From: Synchiropus splendidus
Taxonomy: Eukaryota; Chordata; Actinopteri; Syngnathiformes; Callionymidae
DNA: 64,000 nucleotides
Assembly: GCF_027744825.2 (NCBI RefSeq)
Contig: NW_026527059.1
Location: 62,001 to 126,000 of the forward strand
Reading direction: 5' to 3'
Below the pieces are notes generated by a model. That model was not told the origin of the DNA, did no database searches, and worked only from the letters and a program-made list of their open reading frames with translations. Position 1 is the stretch's first letter. The number at the start of each line of letters is the position of its first letter. This document shows, in pieces, positions 38,540 through 50,571 of the stretch. Made by a program: the position numbers and the translations under genes.

Positions 38540-41500
38540 CTTTCCTGAAAAGTTATGGCACAATGCACAAAAACGCTTTTCAGCCTGAGATAAGGTGGGT
38601 TTCGGAACGCCAAACATAAAAGTGTTGATAACTTTTGAAAAACACTTCAGACAGCTTAGATTTGATGTGCAACTACTAGAAAGACCCTTTCTGCTATAGT
38701 GGGAGGTTAAAATTTCATGTTCTGAAGCTTCCCTGAAAAGTTATGGCACAATGCACAAAAACGCTTTTCAGCCTGAGATAAGGTGGGTTTCGGAACGCCA
38801 AACATAAAAGTGTTGATAACTTTGGAAAAACACTTCAGACAGTTTAGATTTGATGTGCAACTACTAGAAAGACCCTTTCTGCTATAGTGGGAGGTTAAAA
38901 TTTCATGTTCTGAAGCTTTCCTGAAAAGTTATGGCACAATGCACAAAAACGCTTTTCAGCCTGAGATAAGGTGGGTTTCGGAACGCCAAACATAAAAGTG
39001 TTGATAACTTTTGAAAAACACTTCAGACAGCTTAGATTTGATGTGCAACTACTAGAAAGACCCTTTCTGCTATAGTGGGAGGTTAAAATTTCATGTTCTG
39101 AAGCTTCCCTGAAAAGTTATGGCACAATGCACAAAAACGCTTTTCAGCCTGAGATAAGGTGGGTTTCGGAACGCCAAACATAAAAGTGTTGATAACTTTG
39201 GAAAAACACTTCAGACAGTTTAGATTTGATGTGCAACTACTAGAAAGACCCTTTCTGCTATAGTGGGAGGTTAAAATTTCATGTTCTGAAGCTTTCCTGA
39301 AAAGTTATGGCACAATGCACAAAAACGCTTTTCAGCCTGAGACAAGGTGGGTTTCGGAACGCCAAACATAAAAGTGTTGATAACTTTTGAAAAACACTTC
39401 AGACAGCTTAGATTTGATGTGCAACTACTAGAAAGACCCTTTCTGCTATAGTGGGAGGTTAAAATTTCATGTTCTGAAGCTTCCCTGAAAAGTTATGGCA
39501 CAATGCACAAAAACGCTTTTCAGCCTGAGATAAGGTGGGTTTCGGAACGCCAAACATAAAAGTGTTGATAACTTTGGAAAAACACTTCAGACAGTTTAGA
39601 TTTGATGTGCAACTACTAGAAAGACCCTTTCTGCTATAGTGGGAGGTTAAAATTTCATGTTCTGAAGCTTCCCTGAAAAGTTATGGCACAATGCACAAAA
39701 ACGCTTTTCAGCCTGAGATAAGGTGGGTTTCGGAACGCCAAACATAAAAGTGTTGATAACTTTGGAAAAACACTTCAGACAGTTTAGATTTGATGTGCAA
39801 CTACTAGAAAGACCCTTTCTGCTATAGTGGGAGGTTAAAATTTCATGTTCTGAAGCTTTCCTGAAAAGTTATGGCACAATGCACAAAAACGCTTTTCAGC
39901 CTGAGATAAGGTGGGTTTCGGAACGCCAAACATAAAAGTGTTGATAACTTTCGAAAAACACTTCAGAGAGCTTAGATTTGATGTGCACCTACTAGAAAGA
40001 CCCTTTCTGCTATAGTGGGAGGTTAAAATTTCATGTTCTGAAGCTTCCCTGAAAAGTTATGGCACAATGCGTAAAAACGCTTTTCAGCCTGAGATAAGGT
40101 GGGTTTCGGAACGCCAAACATAAAAGTGTTGATAACTTTGGAAAAACACTTCAGACAGCTTAGATTTGATGTGCAACTACTAGAAAGACCCTTTCTGCTA
40201 TAGTGGGAGGTTAAAATTTCATGTTCTGAAGCTTCCCTGAAAAGTTATGGCACAATGCACAAAAACGCTTTTCAGCCTGAGATAAGGTGGGTTTCGGAAC
40301 GCCAAACATAAAAGTGTTGATAACTTTTGAAAAACACTTCAGACAGCTTAGATTTGATGTGCAACTACTAGAAAGACCCTTTCTGCTATAGTGGGAGGTT
40401 AAAATTTCATGTTCTGAAGCTTCCCTGAAAAGTTATGGCACAATGCACAAAAACGCTTTTCAGCCTGAGATAAGGTGGGTTTCGGAACGCCAAACATAAA
40501 AGTGTTGATAACTTTGGAAAAACACTTCAGACAGTTTAGATTTGATGTGCAACTACTAGAAAGACCCTTTCTGCTATAGTGGGAGGTTAAAATTTCATGT
40601 TCTGAAGCTTCCCTGAAAAGTTATGGCACAATGCGTAAAAACGCTTTTCAGCCTGAGATAAGGTGGGTTTCGAAACGCCAAACATAAAAGTGTTGATAAC
40701 TTTGGAAAAACACTTCAGACAGTTTAGATTTGATGTGCAACTACTAGAAAGACCCTTTCTGCTATAGTGGGAGGTTAAAATTTCATGTTCTGAAGCTTCC
40801 CTGAAAAGTTATGGCACAATGCACAAAAACGCTTTTCAGCCTGAGATAAGGTGGGTTTCGGAACGCCAAACATAAAAGTGTTAATAACTTTGGAAAAACA
40901 CTTCAGACAGTTTAGATTTGATGTGCAACTACTAGAAAGACCCTTTCTGCTATAGTGGGAGGTTAAAATTTCATGTTCTGAAGCTTTCCTGAAAAGTTAT
41001 GGCACAATGCACAAAAACGCTTTTCAGCCTGAGATAAGGTGGGTTTCGGAACGCCAAACATAAAAGTGTTGATAACTTTCGAAAAACACTTCAGAGAGCT
41101 TAGATTTGATGTGCACCTACTAGAAAGACCCTTTCTGCTATAGTGGGAGGTTAAAATTTCATGTTCTGAAGCTTCCCTGAAAAGTTATGGCACAATGCAC
41201 AAAAACGCTTTTCAGCCTGAGATAAGGTGGGTTTCGGAACGCCAAACATAAAAGTGTTGATAACTTTTGAAAAACACTTCAGACAGCTTAGATTTGATGT
41301 GCAACTACTAGAAAGACCCTTTCTGCTATAGTGGGAGGTTAAAATTTCATGTTCTGAAGCTTCCCTGAAAAGTTATGGCACAATGCACAAAAACGCTTTT
41401 CAGCCTGAGATAAGGTGGGTTTCGGAACGCCAAACATAAAAGTGTTGATAACTTTGGAAAAACACTTCAGACAGTTTAGATTTGATGTGCAACTACTAGA

Positions 41501-43051
41501 AAGACCCTTTCTGCTATAGTGGGAGGTTAAAATTTCATGTTCTGAAGCTTTCCTGAAAAGTTATGGCACAATGCACAAAAACGCTTTTCAGCCTGAGATA
41601 AGGTGGGTTTCGGAACGCCAAACATAAAAGTGTTGATAACTTTTGAAAAACACTTCAGACAGCTTAGATTTGATGTGCAACTACTAGAAAGACCCTTTCT
41701 GCTATAGTGGGAGGTTAAAATTTCATGTTCTGAAGCTTCCCTGAAAAGTTATGGCACAATGCACAAAAACGCTTTTCAGCCTGAGATAAGGTGGGTTTCG
41801 GAACGCCAAACATAAAAGTGTTGATAACTTTGGAAAAACACTTCAGACAGCTTAGATTTGATGTGCAACTACTAGAAAGACCCTTTCTGCTATAGTGGGA
41901 GGTTAAAATTTCATGTTCTGAAGCTTTCCTGAAAAGTTATGGCACAATGCACAAAAACGCTTTTCAGCCTGAGATAAGGTGGGTTTCGGAACGCCAAACA
42001 TAAAAGTGTTGATAACTTTGGAAAAACACTTCAGACAGCTTAGATTTGATGTGCAACTACTAGAAAGACCCTTTCTGCTATAGTGGGAGGTTAAAATTTC
42101 ATGTTCTGAAGCTTTCCTGAAAAGTTATGGCACAATGCACAAAAACGCTTTTCAGCCTGAGATAAGGTGGGTTTCGGAACGCCAAACATAAAAGTGTTGA
42201 TAACTTTTGAAAAACACTTCAGACAGCTTAGATTTGATGTGCAACTACTAGAAAGACCCTTTCTGCTATAGTGGGAAGTTAAAATTTCATGTTCTGAAGC
42301 TTCCCTGAAAAGTTATGGCACAATGCACAAAAACGCTTTTCAGCCTGAGATAAGGTGGGTTTCGGAACGCCAAACATAAAAGTGTTGATAACTTTGGAAA
42401 AACACTTCAGACAGTTTAGATTTGATGTGCAACTACTAGAAAGACCCTTTCTGCTATAGTGGGAGGTTAAAATTTCATGTTCTGAAGCTTCCCTGAAAAG
42501 TTATGGCACAATGCGTAAAAACGCTTTTCAGCCTGAGATAAGGTGGGTTTCGGAACGCCAAACATAAAAGTGTTGATAACTTTGGAAAAACACTTCAGAC
42601 AGTTTAGATTTGATGTGCAACTACTAGAAAGACCCTTTCTGCTATAGTGGGAGGTTAAAATTTCATGTTCTGAAGCTTCCCTGAAAAGTTATGGCACAAT
42701 GCACAAAAACGCTTTTCAGCCTGAGATAAGGTGGGTTTCGGAACGCCAAACATAAAAGTGTTAATAACTTTGGAAAAACACTTCAGACAGTTTAGATTTG
42801 ATGTGCAACTACTAGAAAGACCCTTTCTGCTATAGTGGGAGGTTAAAATTTCATGTTCTGAAGCTTTCCTGAAAAGTTATGGCACAATGCACAAAAACGC
42901 TTTTCAGCCTGAGATAAGGTGGGTTTCGGAACGCCAAACATAAAAGTGTTGATAACTTTGGAAAAACACTTCAGACAGTTTAGATTTGATGTGCAACTAC
43001 TAGAAAGACCCTTTCTGCTATAGTGGGAGGTTAAAATTTCATGTTCTGAAG
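38540..43051. repeat. 24-unit higher-order repeat, copy 1 (4512 bp)
   Basis: Order D-A-D-A-D-A-A-B-C'-D'-A-C, then E-B-D'-A-D-A-H'-D-A-C-E-H, where the A before H' has C116. Private markers are C at 39343 (GAGACAAGG), A at 40673 (TTCGAAACG) and A at 42277 (GGGAAGTT). Each recurs exactly 4512 bp to the right. I found no base that differs between the two copies. It contains one of the rare B units not followed by C (40984). Confidence 0.9.
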
Positions 43052-46000
43052 CTTTCCTGAAAAGTTATGGCACAATGCACAAAAACGCTTTTCAGCCTGA
43101 GATAAGGTGGGTTTCGGAACGCCAAACATAAAAGTGTTGATAACTTTTGAAAAACACTTCAGACAGCTTAGATTTGATGTGCAACTACTAGAAAGACCCT
43201 TTCTGCTATAGTGGGAGGTTAAAATTTCATGTTCTGAAGCTTCCCTGAAAAGTTATGGCACAATGCACAAAAACGCTTTTCAGCCTGAGATAAGGTGGGT
43301 TTCGGAACGCCAAACATAAAAGTGTTGATAACTTTGGAAAAACACTTCAGACAGTTTAGATTTGATGTGCAACTACTAGAAAGACCCTTTCTGCTATAGT
43401 GGGAGGTTAAAATTTCATGTTCTGAAGCTTTCCTGAAAAGTTATGGCACAATGCACAAAAACGCTTTTCAGCCTGAGATAAGGTGGGTTTCGGAACGCCA
43501 AACATAAAAGTGTTGATAACTTTTGAAAAACACTTCAGACAGCTTAGATTTGATGTGCAACTACTAGAAAGACCCTTTCTGCTATAGTGGGAGGTTAAAA
43601 TTTCATGTTCTGAAGCTTCCCTGAAAAGTTATGGCACAATGCACAAAAACGCTTTTCAGCCTGAGATAAGGTGGGTTTCGGAACGCCAAACATAAAAGTG
43701 TTGATAACTTTGGAAAAACACTTCAGACAGTTTAGATTTGATGTGCAACTACTAGAAAGACCCTTTCTGCTATAGTGGGAGGTTAAAATTTCATGTTCTG
43801 AAGCTTTCCTGAAAAGTTATGGCACAATGCACAAAAACGCTTTTCAGCCTGAGACAAGGTGGGTTTCGGAACGCCAAACATAAAAGTGTTGATAACTTTT
43901 GAAAAACACTTCAGACAGCTTAGATTTGATGTGCAACTACTAGAAAGACCCTTTCTGCTATAGTGGGAGGTTAAAATTTCATGTTCTGAAGCTTCCCTGA
44001 AAAGTTATGGCACAATGCACAAAAACGCTTTTCAGCCTGAGATAAGGTGGGTTTCGGAACGCCAAACATAAAAGTGTTGATAACTTTGGAAAAACACTTC
44101 AGACAGTTTAGATTTGATGTGCAACTACTAGAAAGACCCTTTCTGCTATAGTGGGAGGTTAAAATTTCATGTTCTGAAGCTTCCCTGAAAAGTTATGGCA
44201 CAATGCACAAAAACGCTTTTCAGCCTGAGATAAGGTGGGTTTCGGAACGCCAAACATAAAAGTGTTGATAACTTTGGAAAAACACTTCAGACAGTTTAGA
44301 TTTGATGTGCAACTACTAGAAAGACCCTTTCTGCTATAGTGGGAGGTTAAAATTTCATGTTCTGAAGCTTTCCTGAAAAGTTATGGCACAATGCACAAAA
44401 ACGCTTTTCAGCCTGAGATAAGGTGGGTTTCGGAACGCCAAACATAAAAGTGTTGATAACTTTCGAAAAACACTTCAGAGAGCTTAGATTTGATGTGCAC
44501 CTACTAGAAAGACCCTTTCTGCTATAGTGGGAGGTTAAAATTTCATGTTCTGAAGCTTCCCTGAAAAGTTATGGCACAATGCGTAAAAACGCTTTTCAGC
44601 CTGAGATAAGGTGGGTTTCGGAACGCCAAACATAAAAGTGTTGATAACTTTGGAAAAACACTTCAGACAGCTTAGATTTGATGTGCAACTACTAGAAAGA
44701 CCCTTTCTGCTATAGTGGGAGGTTAAAATTTCATGTTCTGAAGCTTCCCTGAAAAGTTATGGCACAATGCACAAAAACGCTTTTCAGCCTGAGATAAGGT
44801 GGGTTTCGGAACGCCAAACATAAAAGTGTTGATAACTTTTGAAAAACACTTCAGACAGCTTAGATTTGATGTGCAACTACTAGAAAGACCCTTTCTGCTA
44901 TAGTGGGAGGTTAAAATTTCATGTTCTGAAGCTTCCCTGAAAAGTTATGGCACAATGCACAAAAACGCTTTTCAGCCTGAGATAAGGTGGGTTTCGGAAC
45001 GCCAAACATAAAAGTGTTGATAACTTTGGAAAAACACTTCAGACAGTTTAGATTTGATGTGCAACTACTAGAAAGACCCTTTCTGCTATAGTGGGAGGTT
45101 AAAATTTCATGTTCTGAAGCTTCCCTGAAAAGTTATGGCACAATGCGTAAAAACGCTTTTCAGCCTGAGATAAGGTGGGTTTCGAAACGCCAAACATAAA
45201 AGTGTTGATAACTTTGGAAAAACACTTCAGACAGTTTAGATTTGATGTGCAACTACTAGAAAGACCCTTTCTGCTATAGTGGGAGGTTAAAATTTCATGT
45301 TCTGAAGCTTCCCTGAAAAGTTATGGCACAATGCACAAAAACGCTTTTCAGCCTGAGATAAGGTGGGTTTCGGAACGCCAAACATAAAAGTGTTAATAAC
45401 TTTGGAAAAACACTTCAGACAGTTTAGATTTGATGTGCAACTACTAGAAAGACCCTTTCTGCTATAGTGGGAGGTTAAAATTTCATGTTCTGAAGCTTTC
45501 CTGAAAAGTTATGGCACAATGCACAAAAACGCTTTTCAGCCTGAGATAAGGTGGGTTTCGGAACGCCAAACATAAAAGTGTTGATAACTTTCGAAAAACA
45601 CTTCAGAGAGCTTAGATTTGATGTGCACCTACTAGAAAGACCCTTTCTGCTATAGTGGGAGGTTAAAATTTCATGTTCTGAAGCTTCCCTGAAAAGTTAT
45701 GGCACAATGCACAAAAACGCTTTTCAGCCTGAGATAAGGTGGGTTTCGGAACGCCAAACATAAAAGTGTTGATAACTTTTGAAAAACACTTCAGACAGCT
45801 TAGATTTGATGTGCAACTACTAGAAAGACCCTTTCTGCTATAGTGGGAGGTTAAAATTTCATGTTCTGAAGCTTCCCTGAAAAGTTATGGCACAATGCAC
45901 AAAAACGCTTTTCAGCCTGAGATAAGGTGGGTTTCGGAACGCCAAACATAAAAGTGTTGATAACTTTGGAAAAACACTTCAGACAGTTTAGATTTGATGT

Positions 46001-47563
46001 GCAACTACTAGAAAGACCCTTTCTGCTATAGTGGGAGGTTAAAATTTCATGTTCTGAAGCTTTCCTGAAAAGTTATGGCACAATGCACAAAAACGCTTTT
46101 CAGCCTGAGATAAGGTGGGTTTCGGAACGCCAAACATAAAAGTGTTGATAACTTTTGAAAAACACTTCAGACAGCTTAGATTTGATGTGCAACTACTAGA
46201 AAGACCCTTTCTGCTATAGTGGGAGGTTAAAATTTCATGTTCTGAAGCTTCCCTGAAAAGTTATGGCACAATGCACAAAAACGCTTTTCAGCCTGAGATA
46301 AGGTGGGTTTCGGAACGCCAAACATAAAAGTGTTGATAACTTTGGAAAAACACTTCAGACAGCTTAGATTTGATGTGCAACTACTAGAAAGACCCTTTCT
46401 GCTATAGTGGGAGGTTAAAATTTCATGTTCTGAAGCTTTCCTGAAAAGTTATGGCACAATGCACAAAAACGCTTTTCAGCCTGAGATAAGGTGGGTTTCG
46501 GAACGCCAAACATAAAAGTGTTGATAACTTTGGAAAAACACTTCAGACAGCTTAGATTTGATGTGCAACTACTAGAAAGACCCTTTCTGCTATAGTGGGA
46601 GGTTAAAATTTCATGTTCTGAAGCTTTCCTGAAAAGTTATGGCACAATGCACAAAAACGCTTTTCAGCCTGAGATAAGGTGGGTTTCGGAACGCCAAACA
46701 TAAAAGTGTTGATAACTTTTGAAAAACACTTCAGACAGCTTAGATTTGATGTGCAACTACTAGAAAGACCCTTTCTGCTATAGTGGGAAGTTAAAATTTC
46801 ATGTTCTGAAGCTTCCCTGAAAAGTTATGGCACAATGCACAAAAACGCTTTTCAGCCTGAGATAAGGTGGGTTTCGGAACGCCAAACATAAAAGTGTTGA
46901 TAACTTTGGAAAAACACTTCAGACAGTTTAGATTTGATGTGCAACTACTAGAAAGACCCTTTCTGCTATAGTGGGAGGTTAAAATTTCATGTTCTGAAGC
47001 TTCCCTGAAAAGTTATGGCACAATGCGTAAAAACGCTTTTCAGCCTGAGATAAGGTGGGTTTCGGAACGCCAAACATAAAAGTGTTGATAACTTTGGAAA
47101 AACACTTCAGACAGTTTAGATTTGATGTGCAACTACTAGAAAGACCCTTTCTGCTATAGTGGGAGGTTAAAATTTCATGTTCTGAAGCTTCCCTGAAAAG
47201 TTATGGCACAATGCACAAAAACGCTTTTCAGCCTGAGATAAGGTGGGTTTCGGAACGCCAAACATAAAAGTGTTAATAACTTTGGAAAAACACTTCAGAC
47301 AGTTTAGATTTGATGTGCAACTACTAGAAAGACCCTTTCTGCTATAGTGGGAGGTTAAAATTTCATGTTCTGAAGCTTTCCTGAAAAGTTATGGCACAAT
47401 GCACAAAAACGCTTTTCAGCCTGAGATAAGGTGGGTTTCGGAACGCCAAACATAAAAGTGTTGATAACTTTGGAAAAACACTTCAGACAGTTTAGATTTG
47501 ATGTGCAACTACTAGAAAGACCCTTTCTGCTATAGTGGGAGGTTAAAATTTCATGTTCTGAAG
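43052..47563. repeat. 24-unit higher-order repeat, copy 2 (4512 bp)
   Basis: A direct tandem repeat of 38540-43051, with markers at 43855, 45185 and 46789. The D-A-D-A start of a third copy follows at 47564-48315 but then departs, with A instead of the marked D unit. Apparent identity over 4.5 kb suggests very recent duplication, or an assembly duplication. Confidence 0.9.
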
Positions 47564-48879
47564 CTTTCCTGAAAAGTTATGGCACAATGCACAAAAACGC
47601 TTTTCAGCCTGAGATAAGGTGGGTTTCGGAACGCCAAACATAAAAGTGTTGATAACTTTTGAAAAACACTTCAGACAGCTTAGATTTGATGTGCAACTAC
47701 TAGAAAGACCCTTTCTGCTATAGTGGGAGGTTAAAATTTCATGTTCTGAAGCTTCCCTGAAAAGTTATGGCACAATGCACAAAAACGCTTTTCAGCCTGA
47801 GATAAGGTGGGTTTCGGAACGCCAAACATAAAAGTGTTGATAACTTTGGAAAAACACTTCAGACAGTTTAGATTTGATGTGCAACTACTAGAAAGACCCT
47901 TTCTGCTATAGTGGGAGGTTAAAATTTCATGTTCTGAAGCTTTCCTGAAAAGTTATGGCACAATGCACAAAAACGCTTTTCAGCCTGAGATAAGGTGGGT
48001 TTCGGAACGCCAAACATAAAAGTGTTGATAACTTTTGAAAAACACTTCAGACAGCTTAGATTTGATGTGCAACTACTAGAAAGACCCTTTCTGCTATAGT
48101 GGGAGGTTAAAATTTCATGTTCTGAAGCTTCCCTGAAAAGTTATGGCACAATGCACAAAAACGCTTTTCAGCCTGAGATAAGGTGGGTTTCGGAACGCCA
48201 AACATAAAAGTGTTGATAACTTTGGAAAAACACTTCAGACAGTTTAGATTTGATGTGCAACTACTAGAAAGACCCTTTCTGCTATAGTGGGAGGTTAAAA
48301 TTTCATGTTCTGAAGCTTCCCTGAAAAGTTATGGCACAATGCACAAAAACGCTTTTCAGCCTGAGATAAGGTGGGTTTCGGAACGCCAAACATAAAAGTG
48401 TTGATAACTTTGGAAAAACACTTCAGACAGTTTAGATTTGATGTGCAACTACTAGAAAGACCCTTTCTGCTATAGTGGGAGGTTAAAATTTCATGTTCTG
48501 AAGCTTTCCTGAAAAGTTATGGCACAATGCACAAAAACGCTTTTCAGCCTGAGATAAGGTGGGTTTCGGAACGCCAAACATAAAAGTGTTGATAACTTTG
48601 GAGAAACACTTCAGACAGTTTAGATTTGATGTGCAACTACTAGAAAGACCCTTTCTGCTATAGTGGGAGGTTAAAATTTCATGTTCTGAAGCTTCCCTGA
48701 AAAGTTATGGCACAATGCGTAAAAACGCTTTTCAGCCTGAGATAAGGTGGGTTTCGGAACGCCAAACATAAAAGTGTTGATAACTTTGGAAAAACACTTC
48801 AGACAGTTTAGATTTGATGTGCAACTACTAGAAAGACCCTTTCTGCTATAGTGGGAGGTTAAAATTTCATGTTCTGAAG
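47188..48879. repeat. 9-unit tandem block, copy 1 (E-H-D-A-D-A-A-H-C)
   Basis: The first seven units are repeated in order at 48880-50195. It overlaps the end of the second 24-unit copy by two units (E-H). The eighth unit has a private G (GGAGAAACAC at 48603). Confidence 0.75.
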
Positions 48880-50571
48880 CTTCCCTGAAAAGTTATGGCA
48901 CAATGCACAAAAACGCTTTTCAGCCTGAGATAAGGTGGGTTTCGGAACGCCAAACATAAAAGTGTTAATAACTTTGGAAAAACACTTCAGACAGTTTAGA
49001 TTTGATGTGCAACTACTAGAAAGACCCTTTCTGCTATAGTGGGAGGTTAAAATTTCATGTTCTGAAGCTTTCCTGAAAAGTTATGGCACAATGCACAAAA
49101 ACGCTTTTCAGCCTGAGATAAGGTGGGTTTCGGAACGCCAAACATAAAAGTGTTGATAACTTTGGAAAAACACTTCAGACAGTTTAGATTTGATGTGCAA
49201 CTACTAGAAAGACCCTTTCTGCTATAGTGGGAGGTTAAAATTTCATGTTCTGAAGCTTTCCTGAAAAGTTATGGCACAATGCACAAAAACGCTTTTCAGC
49301 CTGAGATAAGGTGGGTTTCGGAACGCCAAACATAAAAGTGTTGATAACTTTTGAAAAACACTTCAGACAGCTTAGATTTGATGTGCAACTACTAGAAAGA
49401 CCCTTTCTGCTATAGTGGGAGGTTAAAATTTCATGTTCTGAAGCTTCCCTGAAAAGTTATGGCACAATGCACAAAAACGCTTTTCAGCCTGAGATAAGGT
49501 GGGTTTTGGAACGCCAAACATAAAAGTGTTGATAACTTTGGAAAAACACTTCAGACAGTTTAGATTTGATGTGCAACTACTAGAAAGACCCTTTCTGCTA
49601 TAGTGGGAGGTTAAAATTTCATGTTCTGAAGCTTTCCTGAAAAGTTATGGCACAATGCACAAAAACGCTTTTCAGCCTGAGATAAGGTGGGTTTCGGAAC
49701 GCCAAACATAAAAGTGTTGATAACTTTTGAAAAACACTTCAGACAGCTTAGATTTGATGTGCAACTACTAGAAAGACCCTTTCTGCTATAGTGGGAGGTT
49801 AAAATTTCATGTTCTGAAGCTTCCCTGAAAAGTTATGGCACAATGCACAAAAACGCTTTTCAGCCTGAGATAAGGTGGGTTTCGGAACGCCAAACATAAA
49901 AGTGTTGATAACTTTGGAAAAACACTTCAGACAGTTTAGATTTGATGTGCAACTACTAGAAAGACCCTTTCTGCTATAGTGGGAGGTTAAAATTTCATGT
50001 TCTGAAGCTTCCCTGAAAAGTTATGGCACAATGCACAAAAACGCTTTTCAGCCTGAGATAAGGTGGGTTTCGGAACGCCAAACATAAAAGTGTTGATAAC
50101 TTTGGAAAAACACTTCAGACAGTTTAGATTTGATGTGCAACTACTAGAAAGACCCTTTCTGCTATAGTGGGAGGTTAAAATTTCATGTTCTGAAGCTTTC
50201 CTGAAAAGTTATGGCACAATGCACAAAAACGCTTTTCAGCCTGAGATAAGGTGGGTTTCGGAACGCCAAACATAAAAGTGTTGATAACTTTCGAAAAACA
50301 CTTCAGAGAGCTTAGATTTGATGTGCACCTTCTAGAAAGACCCTTTCTGCTATAGTGGGAGGTTAAAATTTCATTTTCTGAAGCTTCCCTGAAAAGTTAT
50401 GGCACAATGCGTAAAAACGCTTTTCAGCCTGAGATAAGGTGGGTTTCGGAACGCCAAACATAAAAGTGTTGATAACTTTGGAAAAACACTTCAGACAGCT
50501 TAGATTTGATGTGCAACTACTAGAAAGACCCTTTCTGCTATAGTGGGAGGTTAAAATTTCATGTTCTGAAG
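48880..50571. repeat. 9-unit tandem block, copy 2 (E-H-D-A-D-A-A-B-C')
   Basis: It matches 47188-48503 for seven units, then ends with B-C' instead of H-C. The unit at 49444 has a private GGTTTTGG. The B unit at 50196 has two private changes (CACCTTCTAG and ATTTTC). The length equals that of the unrelated 9-unit pair near 10-13 kb. Confidence 0.75.
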
